A stretch of DNA of 64,000 nt, from positions 1 through 64,000 of the forward strand of contig NZ_JAFVMF010000019.1 of assembly GCF_017377715.1 (NCBI RefSeq), in the 5' to 3' direction. Both the position numbers and the translations under genes were made by a program. Numbering within the stretch: position 1 is the first letter of the stretch; every line of letters starts with the position of its first letter. Source of the stretch: Acetobacter sacchari. Lineage in GTDB: Bacteria; Pseudomonadota; Alphaproteobacteria; Acetobacterales; Acetobacteraceae. Below the pieces are notes generated by a model. It did no database searches. It had not been told where the DNA came from and saw only the letters and a list, made by a program, of their open reading frames with translations. This document shows, piece after piece, positions 51,559 through 61,121 of the stretch.

Positions 51559-53274
51559 TCAGGATGCTTTTCTGGCCGCGACCTGCGATTGCTGCGTCTG
51601 CAGATTCTCCTGAATGATCAGGTCCTTCTTGGAAAGCTTGCCGATCAACGTCTTGGGCAAGGAATCACGGAAAGCGATCTCGCGCGGTCGCTCGATCTTG
51701 GAGACATATTGCGATACGTGGTCGAGAAGTTCCTTTTCCGTCACGGTGAACCCCTCCCGGACAGTTACGAACGCCTTCGGCGCCTGTCCGCGATAGCTAT
51801 CGGGAACCCCGAGCACGATTGTTTCCAACACGGCGGGATGGCGATACAGCGCTTCCTCGATGACGTGAGGATAGACATTGTACCCGCCGCACAAGATGAT
51901 GTCCTTCAACCGATCCACGAGAAACAGGTACCCGTCGCGATCAAGGTAGCCGACGTCGCCAGTTTTGAAGAAGCCGTCCTCCGTGAATGGATTTTCACGG
52001 TTGTTGTCGACGCCCCAGTAACCGAGCATCACCTGCGGACCGCGCACGCAAACCTCTCCGGGCTGACCGAGGGGAAGTCGCTCATGGGGAGGATCGATAT
52101 CTCGTATTTCGATTTCTGTGCCCTGCACAGCCGTGCCGCATGAACCGTCGCGCACAGCGTTCAAAGGGTTGAAGGTCAGGACCGGCGATGTTTCGCTCAA
52201 ACCATAACCTTCGATTACGGGGCAGTTCGCCATCTCCTCGAACTGCCGCCGCAGCGCGCTTGGCAGCGGCGCGCCACCGGATATGACGGCGACGATTTTC
52301 GAAAAACTTTCCTTGTTAACTTCTTTTTCCCGCAGCAGGGCGGTCAGGATCGTCGGGACGGCCGGGAGCAGGGTCGTCTTCGTGCGAAGCAGGGTGTCCA
52401 GCGTGGTCTTTGCGTCGAATCGTGGCAGAAGAACCATCGTCGCGCCTCTCTCCACACCAAGAAGCATGACGGTCATCAACGCGAATACATGGAATAACGG
52501 CAGGACGCCCAGAATAACCTGCTGTCCGGTAACCGTAGCGGCGATATGGTTATCGATCTGCTTCAGGTTGGAGAGGAGATTGGCGTGGGTCAGCATCGCA
52601 GCCTTGGGAACGCCGGTCGTCCCGCCAGTGAACTGAAACACGGCGACGTCGCGCTCTGCTTCAATTTTCACGAAGGGGGCGCGATGTTTGTCCGCAATCA
52701 ACTCACTGTAACGAATTAATCGCTTGTCCGCCGCTAGATGAAGTAATTCTTTTGACTTCAACGCCCGGAACAATACCGATTTCATCCAAGGCAACACATC
52801 GGCGAAGGGGCAGACGACAATCCGTTCGACGTTCGACGCTTTGGCTGCGGCGATAGCGCTCTTCGCCACAAGCGCAAGGTCGGTCACAACCAGCACCTTA
52901 ACGCCGGAGGTTCCGAGCACCTGCTTGATTTCATGCTCCACGTAGAGCGGATTGATGTTAACGGCGATGGCGCCAAGACGCTGGATAGCGAAGAACAGTT
53001 TCACGCTGTACGGGGTGTTGGGCAGGCATAGCCCCACGCGATCACCCTTGCGCACGCCCAGTGCGTAAAGCCCGGTGGCGGCGCTCTCCGCTGCGTCAAG
53101 AAGCTCGCGATAGGTGCAGGTCTTGCCCATGAAGTCGATGGCAACCACGTCGGGCGAGCGTTTGACGGTCGCGTCAAGCATGTCGAAGAGAGAACCATCG
53201 CTCATACCCGTCATCGCCTTGCTCCTTACTTCCTGATCCAGTTCGGTGACTGCTTCCATGACGGGATTTTCCAT
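51559..53274 (-). CDS. fadD: Long-chain acyl-CoA synthetase
   Basis: 571 residues, ANL superfamily. The AMP-binding P-loop FQFTGGTTGVPKAAMLTHANL, A5 motif GYGLSETSP, hinge region TGDVGYLDRDGYLFLVDRLKD and the C-terminal catalytic Lys in LPKTLIGKLSKK are all present. It activates free fatty acids with ATP and CoA, feeding the cluster encoded downstream. It lies 125 nt after fadL in the same direction. ATG at 53274 or five codons later. Confidence 0.93.
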   Translation of the reverse strand: MENPVMEAVTELDQEVRSKAMTGMSDGSLFDMLDATVKRSPDVVAIDFMGKTCTYRELLDAAESAATGLYALGVRKGDRVGLCLPNTPYSVKLFFAIQRLGAIAVNINPLYVEHEIKQVLGTSGVKVLVVTDLALVAKSAIAAAKASNVERIVVCPFADVLPWMKSVLFRALKSKELLHLAADKRLIRYSELIADKHRAPFVKIEAERDVAVFQFTGGTTGVPKAAMLTHANLLSNLKQIDNHIAATVTGQQVILGVLPLFHVFALMTVMLLGVERGATMVLLPRFDAKTTLDTLLRTKTTLLPAVPTILTALLREKEVNKESFSKIVAVISGGAPLPSALRRQFEEMANCPVIEGYGLSETSPVLTFNPLNAVRDGSCGTAVQGTEIEIRDIDPPHERLPLGQPGEVCVRGPQVMLGYWGVDNNRENPFTEDGFFKTGDVGYLDRDGYLFLVDRLKDIILCGGYNVYPHVIEEALYRHPAVLETIVLGVPDSYRGQAPKAFVTVREGFTVTEKELLDHVSQYVSKIERPREIAFRDSLPKTLIGKLSKKDLIIQENLQTQQSQVAARKAS

Positions 53275-53399
53275 ATGGCTTCGACCCGGAGGTTCGGGTC
53301 GGATGGTTCAGTCTGGCGATCCGTCAGGTCGGACATTGTCTTCAGGCGGTCGAAACCCGCCCCAATCAGGGGGCCGTCCGATATTGACGGATCGGTTTT

Positions 53400-54695
53400 T
53401 TAAAAATGCGTTCTCATGCCAAAGCCGACGACGTTGGCGTGGGTGGAGTAATTGCCGACCAATTGACCGGCGTTATTTCCGGCGTCGTTGTTGATGGAGC
53501 CGCCTGGAGCGAACAGATGAGCGTACGACAGATCCAGCGACACCATTTTGATAGGGCTGTATTCGATGCCGGCTGACAGATTGAAGCGATTGGAGTCAGG
53601 CGTCCGGGTCTGGCGATTTTTCGCATTCACGGGCGACTGATCATAACTGAAACCAGACCGCAGAATTATGTTTTTACGGAGGGCGTAATTGACGGCGACG
53701 CCGCCGAACCATGTATTGCGCCAGTTAATCGGAATGGTCGTGTTCAATCCGCCATGATCGGAAATTGCATTCAATTGCTGCAGTAGCGACCAGTGCGTCC
53801 ATTCACCCTGCATCATGACTGTTAATTTCGGCGTGACGCGATGTGTGAAACCAAACCCGACTGAGTCTGGTAAAGTCACCTGCAGCTTGCCATGCCCGCT
53901 TTCCGCCACCAGCAATCCCTGCACAAAGGGATTGGCGGCAAGAGACCACGGCGGCGCGAATTTTGTCTTGATAGCTACGGGGATCGAAACGCGTGAACGG
54001 TAGGTTATTCCTATCTGTGTTCTGTCATCGAACTTGTATATCAGGCCAGCGCTATACCCGAAACCGAAGCCGTTTCCCGAAAGATCGGCGGTAGTGGTTC
54101 CGTACTGATTCAACGCTCCCAGATTGGCCGCCTGCGTAAAACGTCCGCTCAGAAAATCAACGCGCGGACCAAGCCCAATCGAGAGCTTTTTGGTTACACG
54201 ATAAGAAGCCGCCAGAGACAACTCGTAATCCGTGATTGTCGTCACCAAACTCTGGTAACGACCTACCCAGTTCTGTGGGTAATCCATACGCAGGCCATAG
54301 GGGGCTGTGAAACCGTATCCCACCGCGAGCTTGTTGTTGATTTTCCAAACGCCGAAGCTGGACGCCGTCGCGGCGCTATTGATGTTTTTTCCTCCCTGAT
54401 TACCGGAGGTTTTCACTCCCGGGGCCAGATAGTTCTGACCGGAAAACCGGGCGGACGGGCCGACGTAAAACACGTTTCCATACAGTTCGCTCGACTCCAG
54501 CAGAGACATGCCCGCCGGGTTAAGCACCACGGTGGCGCCATCGGATGCGCGGCTTACTCCGCCCACATAAGCGTTTCCCAAGGAAATCGCGTCGGTCTCT
54601 CTGAGCGCCAGGCCCGAGGCGTAAGTCGGAGTCGGGGACACCAGTATCAATGTCACCGCAGCGCCCGCCGCCGCCGTTGTAGTTAGATGTTTCAT
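53400..54695 (-). CDS. fadL: FadL/OmpP1-type outer-membrane fatty-acid transporter
   Basis: 431 residues from the ATG at 54695, fixed by a GGAGGGAGG nine nt upstream. The signal peptide (MKHLTTTAAAGAAVTLILVS to TYASG) precedes the FadL family start SGLALRETDAISLGNAYVGG, NPAGMSLL and the Toluene_X/OmpP1 beta barrel (GYGFTAPYGLRMDYP, ending with an aromatic residue F at the C terminus). It imports long-chain fatty acids or hydrophobic compounds across the outer membrane. It is divergent from fadA, with an inverted-repeat operator candidate between them. Confidence 0.93.
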   Translation of the reverse strand: MKHLTTTAAAGAAVTLILVSPTPTYASGLALRETDAISLGNAYVGGVSRASDGATVVLNPAGMSLLESSELYGNVFYVGPSARFSGQNYLAPGVKTSGNQGGKNINSAATASSFGVWKINNKLAVGYGFTAPYGLRMDYPQNWVGRYQSLVTTITDYELSLAASYRVTKKLSIGLGPRVDFLSGRFTQAANLGALNQYGTTTADLSGNGFGFGYSAGLIYKFDDRTQIGITYRSRVSIPVAIKTKFAPPWSLAANPFVQGLLVAESGHGKLQVTLPDSVGFGFTHRVTPKLTVMMQGEWTHWSLLQQLNAISDHGGLNTTIPINWRNTWFGGVAVNYALRKNIILRSGFSYDQSPVNAKNRQTRTPDSNRFNLSAGIEYSPIKMVSLDLSYAHLFAPGGSINNDAGNNAGQLVGNYSTHANVVGFGMRTHF

Positions 54696-54961
54696 CTTTT
54701 TTTGCCCCTCCCTCCGGGCGCTTCTTTTTTCGATGCGCCTGGAGCGAATTTTCACCTTCTGTTGGGTGACGTTTGCGGAATCACTATGGTCTCCATTCAC
54801 ACAACGCGCAACCCCGCAATGTCGTTCAAACGAACATCTGTTATTCACTAAAAAGAGAAGTATTCCCGGAATTTGGCGCTTTGATGAAGGTGTCAACGAA
54901 TCGTGTGTCGTTGTTTTTTTCATATATTCAAAACCGATCTTTGTGTTATGCGTATTGAGGT

Positions 54962-54975
54962 TGACGTTTACGTCA
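54962..54975. promoter_or_regulatory. Candidate MerR-type operator in the fadL-fadA intergenic region
   Basis: Perfect palindrome TGACGT-TT-ACGTCA, with the first T of TTGACG also serving as a -35 hexamer (54961-54966) and CAATAA 19 nt later as a possible -10. A long 19-bp spacer is typical of MerR-controlled promoters, and the sequence resembles sites of LiuR-type MerR regulators. A weaker half-site TGACGTTT lies at 54767-54774. The rest of 54696-55033 is AT-rich and has no gene. Confidence 0.65.
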
Positions 54976-55033
54976 TCACCTTAACCAATAAGCGCAACGC
55001 CGTGATGACATCGGACGCAAGGGAGTCGCAGAC

Positions 55034-56170
55034 ATGAATTCAGTCGTGATCGCAGGATATGTGAGGTCGCCGTTCCATTTGGCGCGCAAGGGTGACCTCA
55101 CGCGGACACGCCCCGACGACCTTGCTGCGCAGGTCGTGCAAGGACTGCTGGAAAGAACGGGCGTAACGCCAGCCGACATAGAAGACCTCATACTCGGCTG
55201 CGCGTTTCCCGAAGGTGAACAGGGCATCAATCTGGGCCGTATCGTCGGTCTGATCGCGGACCTGCCGATCTCGGTTGGAGGAGTAACGGTCAACCGCTTC
55301 TGTGGATCCTCCATGCAATCCGTACATAATGCGGCGGGCGCAATTAGCCTGGGCGCTGGTGACGCGTTCATCTGCGCCGGGGTCGAAAGCATGACCCGTG
55401 TCCCAATGGGCGGATACAACCCCATGCCCAATCCGGCGCTCTATAAACGTCGACCCGGCGTGTACATGGACATGGGCATAACCGCCGAGAATGTCGCAAA
55501 AAAATACGAAATAAGCCGCGAACAGCAGGAGGCGTTCGCCCTGCGCAGCCAGCAGAAAGCGCGCGAGGCTATAGAAGCCGGGCGCCTGTCTGATGAGATC
55601 GTGCCGATTCTGACGCCCAACGGGGCCGTCTCCAAAGACGGTTGCCCGCGTCCTGACACGACCGCGGAGGGACTCGCCGGGCTGAAGCTGGCCTTTGATC
55701 AGAAAGGCACCGTCACGGCAGGCACCTCCTCGCCGCTGACCGACGGCGCCAGCGCCGTTCTGGTGTGCTCGGAAAAATATGCAGACGAGAAGGGGCTGAA
55801 GAAGATGGCCCGGATCCGTTCGATCGCCGTTTCGGGTTGCGAGCCCGAAATCATGGGCATTGGACCGGTTCAAGCGACTCGCAAGGCTCTGGCGCGGGCA
55901 GGGATCAGCGTTGAGGATCTGGGGGTCGTCGAGCTGAACGAAGCCTTCGCCAGTCAGTCTCTGGCGTGCATCCGTGATCTTGGCCTCAAGGAAGACATCA
56001 TCAACATCGACGGCGGCGCCATTGCGCTGGGTCATCCTCTCGGCGCGACAGGCGCGCGCATCGTCGGCAAGGCGGCGCAGCTGCTGCAGCGTGAAAACGC
56101 CCGGTATGCTCTTGCGACACAGTGTATTGGCGGTGGACAGGGCATCGCCACGATCATGGAGCGGATCTGA
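55034..56170 (+). CDS. fadA: Acetyl-CoA C-acyltransferase (3-ketoacyl-CoA thiolase)
   Basis: 378 residues. The acyl-accepting Cys90 is in VNRFCGSSMQSV. The active-site NEAFASQSL, GGAIALGHPLGATGAR and C-terminal CIGGGQGIA (catalytic Cys) are all present. It carries out the last step of beta-oxidation. Its stop overlaps the start of fadN by one base (TGATG), so the two are translationally coupled. Confidence 0.95.
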   Translation: MNSVVIAGYVRSPFHLARKGDLTRTRPDDLAAQVVQGLLERTGVTPADIEDLILGCAFPEGEQGINLGRIVGLIADLPISVGGVTVNRFCGSSMQSVHNAAGAISLGAGDAFICAGVESMTRVPMGGYNPMPNPALYKRRPGVYMDMGITAENVAKKYEISREQQEAFALRSQQKAREAIEAGRLSDEIVPILTPNGAVSKDGCPRPDTTAEGLAGLKLAFDQKGTVTAGTSSPLTDGASAVLVCSEKYADEKGLKKMARIRSIAVSGCEPEIMGIGPVQATRKALARAGISVEDLGVVELNEAFASQSLACIRDLGLKEDIINIDGGAIALGHPLGATGARIVGKAAQLLQRENARYALATQCIGGGQGIATIMERI

Positions 56171-58530
56171 TGAACCAGACCGTCAAATCGACTGACAGAC
56201 CAGAGGCGACTCTGGGCGACGCTTCCGGCCTCTCACGCGTCTGCGTGGTCGGTGCGGGGGTCATGGGGGCGAGCATTGCGGCCCATGTCGCCAACGCAGG
56301 CGTCCCGGTGTTGCTGCTGGACCGCGCGGTCGGCGATGACCGCAGCAGCCTGGCGAAGGGCGCCATCGCAAAGATGCTCAAGACCGAACCGGCGCCGTTC
56401 ATGGACCCGTCGGCGGCGAAGCTGATCCAGCCAGGTAACGTCGAAGACGATATCGAGGCCGTTGCATCCTGCGACTGGATTGTCGAAGCCATCATCGAAC
56501 GAGTGGACCTCAAGCAGGATCTGTACCGGAAGCTTGAGGCGGTGCGTAAGCCCGGCGCGCCAATTAGCTCCAACACATCGACCATTCCATTGAAGGATCT
56601 GACGGAGGGGCTGCCCGAAAGCTTCAAACGTGACTTTCTGATCACCCATTTCTTCAATCCTCCACGTTACATGAGACTTCTGGAGATCGTCGGCGGGGAG
56701 GCGACCAACCCTGACCATATCCAGAAGCTGGGCGATTTCTGCGACCGGCAGCTCGGTAAAACCGTTGTAAAAGCGAAGGACACTCCCGGCTTCATCGCCA
56801 ACCGCATTGGCACGTTCTGGATGCTTGTGGCGGTCCGCGCCGCGATCGAAATGGGCGTCAGCGTCGAGCAGGTCGATGCGATTATCGGACGGCCGTTCGG
56901 CATTCCGAAGACCGGCGTCTTTGGTCTCATCGACCTCGTCGGCGTTGACCTGATGCCGCATATCAACGCCAGCATGAAGGCTACGCTTCCCGCCGGAGAT
57001 CGCTATATCAGCAAGGCGGATGATCTGCCGCTGATCGCGAAAATGATCGCAGACGGCTATACCGGGCGGAAAGGGAAGGGCGGTTTCTACCGCATCAACC
57101 GCGAAGGCGGTGGAAAGACGAAGGAATCCATCAACCTCAAAACCGGCGAATATGCGCGCTCGGAGCGGTTCTCTCTTCCGCCTTCCGCGAAGACCGCTGC
57201 GGATCTGCTGACCTCTCCCGATAAGTTTGGCGCATACGCCCGTGTCGTGATGGGGGAGACCCTCGCCTACGCCGCTTCGCTTGTGCCGGAAATATCGGAC
57301 GACATCGCTGGCGTGGACGCAGCCATGACGCTGGGCTTCAACTGGAAAGTTGGACCGTTCGCCCTGATCGATCAGATCGGGCCGGCAAAGTTCGCAGCGC
57401 TGCTCAAGCAGTTGGATATCCCGGTCCCAGCGCTTGTTGAAGCCGTCGGTTCGGGAAAATTCTACGAAGAGCGTGACGGCGTCACGCAGGCTTTTGGTGT
57501 TGATGGCGCATATCATCCGGTTGAAAAACCGGAGGGCGTGCTGCTGCTTTCCGATATTCGCAAGAAAGGAAAGGCCGTTCTTTCCAACAAGTCGGCGTCG
57601 TTGTGGGACATCGGCGACGGTGTCGCATGTTTCGAGATCACCACGAAGATGAACACGTTTGACGACGGCGTTCTGGGACTTCTGGAGAAATCCATCGACC
57701 ATGTGAAGACCAACTTCAAGGCGATGGTTCTGTATACGGACGCCTCCAATTTTTCGGCGGGCGCAAACCTCGGACTGGCGCTTTTCGCGGTCAACATGGC
57801 GGCATGGGGCGAAATCCAGAAACTCATCGACAAGGGGCAAAGCACGCTCAAGGCGTTGAAATACGCGCCTTTCCCGGTCGTCGCCGCTCCAGCCGGCCTG
57901 GCGCTGGGCGGTGGATGCGAGATCATTCTGCATTGCGACGCGATTCAGGCGCACGCCGAACTCTATACGGGCCTCGTCGAATGCGGCGTCGGCTTGATCC
58001 CCGGGTGGGGCGGTTGCGGGGAGATGCTCCTGCGTAATCAGGCCGACCCGAAAACGCCTCGCGGGCCGATGCCGGCGCCTCGCGGCGCGTTCGAGATGAT
58101 CGCCGTTGCGAGAGTCTCGAAATCGGCCGCCGAAGCCAGACGTATGCATATTCTCCGTAAGGCGGACGGCGTCACGATGAATCGCGATCGTGTTCTGGCG
58201 GACGCGAAGGCTCGGGCGCTTTCTCTGGTCGATGGTTACGTCGCGCCCGAGAAACCCGAATTTCGCGTCGCAGGCGCTGCGGGACGCACGGCGTTCGACA
58301 TGGCGGTCGCTGGCATGGCCTCCCAGGGCGTGGCTACGCCATATGACATCACCGTAGCTGGCGAGCTTGCGAACATTCTGACGGGCGGCGAGCACGACAC
58401 GACGGAGATCGTCACCGAAGAGCAAATGCTGGAGCTGGAGCGGAAGGGCTTCATGAGCCTGCTGCATAACACGGGCACGCTGGACCGCATCGAGCATATG
58501 CTCGAAACCGGCAAGCCCTTGAGAAACTGA
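56170..58530 (+). CDS. fadN: 3-hydroxyacyl-CoA dehydrogenase / enoyl-CoA hydratase, FadN-type
   Basis: 786 residues. The domain order is dehydrogenase first (NAD-binding VGAGVMGASIAAHVANAG at about 28, LITHFFNPPRYMRLLEIVGG, KDTPGFIANRIG) and crotonase last (about 480-700, LYTDASNFSAGANLGLAL, APAGLALGGGCEI). That is the reverse of enteric FadB/FadJ and matches FadN of the Bacillus fadNAE operon. It performs hydration and NAD-dependent oxidation of enoyl-CoA. fadE follows after 19 nt. Confidence 0.94.
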   Translation: MNQTVKSTDRPEATLGDASGLSRVCVVGAGVMGASIAAHVANAGVPVLLLDRAVGDDRSSLAKGAIAKMLKTEPAPFMDPSAAKLIQPGNVEDDIEAVASCDWIVEAIIERVDLKQDLYRKLEAVRKPGAPISSNTSTIPLKDLTEGLPESFKRDFLITHFFNPPRYMRLLEIVGGEATNPDHIQKLGDFCDRQLGKTVVKAKDTPGFIANRIGTFWMLVAVRAAIEMGVSVEQVDAIIGRPFGIPKTGVFGLIDLVGVDLMPHINASMKATLPAGDRYISKADDLPLIAKMIADGYTGRKGKGGFYRINREGGGKTKESINLKTGEYARSERFSLPPSAKTAADLLTSPDKFGAYARVVMGETLAYAASLVPEISDDIAGVDAAMTLGFNWKVGPFALIDQIGPAKFAALLKQLDIPVPALVEAVGSGKFYEERDGVTQAFGVDGAYHPVEKPEGVLLLSDIRKKGKAVLSNKSASLWDIGDGVACFEITTKMNTFDDGVLGLLEKSIDHVKTNFKAMVLYTDASNFSAGANLGLALFAVNMAAWGEIQKLIDKGQSTLKALKYAPFPVVAAPAGLALGGGCEIILHCDAIQAHAELYTGLVECGVGLIPGWGGCGEMLLRNQADPKTPRGPMPAPRGAFEMIAVARVSKSAAEARRMHILRKADGVTMNRDRVLADAKARALSLVDGYVAPEKPEFRVAGAAGRTAFDMAVAGMASQGVATPYDITVAGELANILTGGEHDTTEIVTEEQMLELERKGFMSLLHNTGTLDRIEHMLETGKPLRN

Positions 58531-58549
58531 GCGACGGGGATACAAGAAA

Positions 58550-60343
58550 ATGCAAACATACAACGCCCCCCTCCGCGACATGAAGTTTGTGCTGAACGAA
58601 CTTCATGATTTCTCCAAGTTGACCAGCATCCCGGCGTTCTCCGGCGTCGACGCCGATCTGGTCGAGACGGTGCTTGAAGAAGCGGCGAAATTCACCACCC
58701 GCGTGTTGCTGCCGCTCAATCCGGTAGGCGATACAGAGGGATGCAGGCTCGAAAACGGCGTGGTGCACACGCCGACGGGTTTCAAGGAGGCCTACAAGCA
58801 GTTCTGTGACGGCGGCTGGTCGTCCGTTTCCGCGCCGCCGGAATACGGCGGGCAGGGTCTGCCGGAAAGCGTCGGCATGCTCATCTCCGAGATGATCTGC
58901 TCGACCAACCTGTCGTTTGGTCTCTATCCGGGCCTGACGGCGGGCGCGATGACGGCGCTGCGCAAATACGGCTCGGAGGAGTTGAAATCCTTCTACCTGC
59001 CGAAGATGATTGATGGCACCTGGTCGGCGAGCATGTGCCTGACCGAGGCGCAGTGCGGCACTGATCTTGGGCTTGTGCGCACAAAAGCCATCCCGCAGGG
59101 CGACGACTCCTACGCGGTCACGGGCTCGAAGATATTCATCTCCGCAGGTGAGCATGACCTGACCGAGAACATCATTCACTTGGTGCTGGCGCGGCTTCCC
59201 GATGCGCCCGAAGGCATCAAGGGCATCAGCCTGTTCCTCGTTCCAAAATTTCTTCCCAATGAGGACGGCAGTCTGGGCGCACGCAATCCCGTCGTCTGCA
59301 CCGCGCTCGAGCACAAGATGGGCATCAAGGGCTCGGCGACTTGCCAGATCAGTTTTGACGAAGCCAAAGGTTGGCTGGTAGGCGCGCCTCACAAAGGCAT
59401 GCAGGCCATGTTCGCGATGATGAACGCCGAACGTCTCGGCGTCGGCATTCAAGGTCTTGGCATCACTGAAGTTTCCTATCAGAGCGCAGTTTCGTATGCG
59501 AAGGAGCGCCTGCAGGGCCGCGCGCTTTCCGGCGCCAAGTATCCGAAGCTCGCTGCAGACCCGATCATCGTCCATCCGGACGTTCGCCGGATGCTGATGA
59601 CCATGCGCGTCAATGCGGAAGGGTGCCGGGCGCTTGGGACCTGGGTGGCGAACGCCCTGGATATCGCTGAGCACACGGAAGACGAAGCCCAGCGTCGAGA
59701 CGCCGAAGACTTCGTCGCGTTGCTGACGCCGGTGGTCAAGGCGATGTTCACTGACATGGGCTCGGAATCCGCCAATCTCGCCGTGCAGACTTATGGCGGT
59801 CATGGCTACATCCATGATCACGGCGTCGAGCAGTTCGCTCGTGACGCACGGATCACCATGATCTACGAAGGAACCAACGGGGTGCAGGCGCTCGATCTCG
59901 TCGGTCGCAAGCTGCCTGCGCACATGGGCAGGAGTCTCAGGGGCCTGTTCCATCCGATCGCGGACTTCGTCGCCGAACACAAAGAACATCCGCTGTTCTC
60001 CAAGATGATCGAGGGCCTGGAACGCGCGCTTGGCGCGTTGCAGCTTTCGACCGCGCACGTCGCTCAGAAAGGAATGGCCGATCCTGAGGAGGCAGGAGCT
60101 GCTGCGACGGATTATCTGCGCCTGATGGGCCTTGTTTCACTTGCCTACCTCTGGGCGCGCACGGTGACGATCGCCGTGTCTAAACTTGGAGCGGCGGAGG
60201 GGCCGGATAAAGCCTTCTACACGGCGAAACTGAGTTCGGCCCGCTTCTTTTATGATCGCATCCTGCCTGAGTCCGCGGCGCTGTATCTGAAGATCAAGTC
60301 GGGCAAAAAGTCGCTGATGGAGCTGCCTGAAGACCTGTTCTAA
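58550..60343 (+). CDS. fadE: Acyl-CoA dehydrogenase, FadE-like
   Basis: 597 residues with acyl-CoA dehydrogenase N, middle (CLTEAQCGTDLGLVRTKA), C and an extra C-terminal domain (PIADFVAEHKEHPLFSKMIE). The FAD-dependent middle and C segments (TMIYEGTNGVQALDLVGRKL) have the catalytic Glu in YEGTNG. It catalyses the first beta-oxidation step. It closes the fadA-fadN-fadE operon. An inverted repeat follows 15 nt after the stop. Confidence 0.94.
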   Translation: MQTYNAPLRDMKFVLNELHDFSKLTSIPAFSGVDADLVETVLEEAAKFTTRVLLPLNPVGDTEGCRLENGVVHTPTGFKEAYKQFCDGGWSSVSAPPEYGGQGLPESVGMLISEMICSTNLSFGLYPGLTAGAMTALRKYGSEELKSFYLPKMIDGTWSASMCLTEAQCGTDLGLVRTKAIPQGDDSYAVTGSKIFISAGEHDLTENIIHLVLARLPDAPEGIKGISLFLVPKFLPNEDGSLGARNPVVCTALEHKMGIKGSATCQISFDEAKGWLVGAPHKGMQAMFAMMNAERLGVGIQGLGITEVSYQSAVSYAKERLQGRALSGAKYPKLAADPIIVHPDVRRMLMTMRVNAEGCRALGTWVANALDIAEHTEDEAQRRDAEDFVALLTPVVKAMFTDMGSESANLAVQTYGGHGYIHDHGVEQFARDARITMIYEGTNGVQALDLVGRKLPAHMGRSLRGLFHPIADFVAEHKEHPLFSKMIEGLERALGALQLSTAHVAQKGMADPEEAGAAATDYLRLMGLVSLAYLWARTVTIAVSKLGAAEGPDKAFYTAKLSSARFFYDRILPESAALYLKIKSGKKSLMELPEDLF

Positions 60344-60358
60344 CTGCAGGGCGTGCTA

Positions 60359-60394
60359 CGTTCCCGGCGACGATCTGACCGAGCGCCGGGAACG
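60359..60394 (+). terminator. Stem-loop after fadE
   Basis: Perfect 11-bp stem CGTTCCCGGCG (60359-60369) / CGCCGGGAACG (60384-60394) with a 14-nt loop. No T tract, so it may attenuate or protect the fad transcript ahead of the thioesterase gene 32 nt downstream rather than end it completely. Confidence 0.5.
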
Positions 60395-60425
60395 CTGCGG
60401 AAGACCAATCTTAGGGAGTTGCCTG

Positions 60426-60932
60426 ATGACGACACAGGACAACAAACACACAGAGCTTCCCGCCGGGTTCGTTCCTATTCCAATCCTGAATCCTGATGGT
60501 TTCGATGCTCTTACCGGCGGATTCGCGATCAAGGACGATGATGGTCATCTCGTCGCGGGTTTTCGGGTGGAGGCCCGCCACTGCAACCACGCGAAAATCT
60601 GTCACGGCGGTATGCTGGCGACTGTGTGCGACGGTTACCTTGCGCTGGCTGCGATGTACCGGAATGACTTCCAGCTCGCGATATTGCCGACTATGTCTCT
60701 GACCGTCGACTATCTCGCGCCGTCGGAATTGAACGACTGGGTCGAAATCCGGGCGGAGGTTCTGCGCGTGACGCGCAACGCCGTTTTCGTTCAGGGACTG
60801 GCGCGTGTGAACGGGGCTCCGGTCGTGCGAGCGAGCGGGGTGTTCAAACGAGGTTCGCCGAAGCCTGATGGAATTGACGCCGGAAAGGCGTTGAGGGGGT
60901 TTTTGAAGGCGCCGATGTCGACGAATGCGTAG
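60426..60932 (+). CDS. PaaI-family hotdog thioesterase
   Basis: 168 residues, single hotdog domain: GFAIKDDDGHLVAGFRVEARHCN, HGGMLATVCDGYLALAA (the HGG motif with a general acid/base Asp), LTVDYLAPSELNDWVEIRAEVLRVTRNAVFVQG. An AGGGAG RBS is 8 nt before the ATG. It hydrolyses acyl-CoA thioesters and may release CoA during fatty-acid degradation. It follows fadE on the same strand. Confidence 0.9.
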   Translation: MTTQDNKHTELPAGFVPIPILNPDGFDALTGGFAIKDDDGHLVAGFRVEARHCNHAKICHGGMLATVCDGYLALAAMYRNDFQLAILPTMSLTVDYLAPSELNDWVEIRAEVLRVTRNAVFVQGLARVNGAPVVRASGVFKRGSPKPDGIDAGKALRGFLKAPMSTNA

Positions 60933-61121
60933 TGATCTGAGGGGTAGGCCAGAGAGGCTGACTTCTCCAGTTCATTACGCCCGACTCTGGCGGGAGCCGG
61001 GAATGCAGCCCGCCAAACCGCATCGAGTTTGCAACGATACGGCGTCATGGCCGACACTCTTGGTACAGAAGAGGCTCCTGTCGCCCACGGTGCGACAGCA
61101 AGACGAAAGGGACAGAGCAAT

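Noticed and set aside
55040..56035. Long minus-strand open frame opposite fadA
   Set aside because: Shadow of the GC-rich thiolase coding strand; its composition is Arg/Gly/His-rich without a domain.
56233..58581. 782-residue minus-strand frame opposite fadN
   Set aside because: Antisense shadow of a well-supported bifunctional enzyme; no recognisable motifs.
58451..60058. 535-residue minus-strand frame opposite fadE
   Set aside because: Antisense shadow; Arg/His-rich, no domain or start signal.
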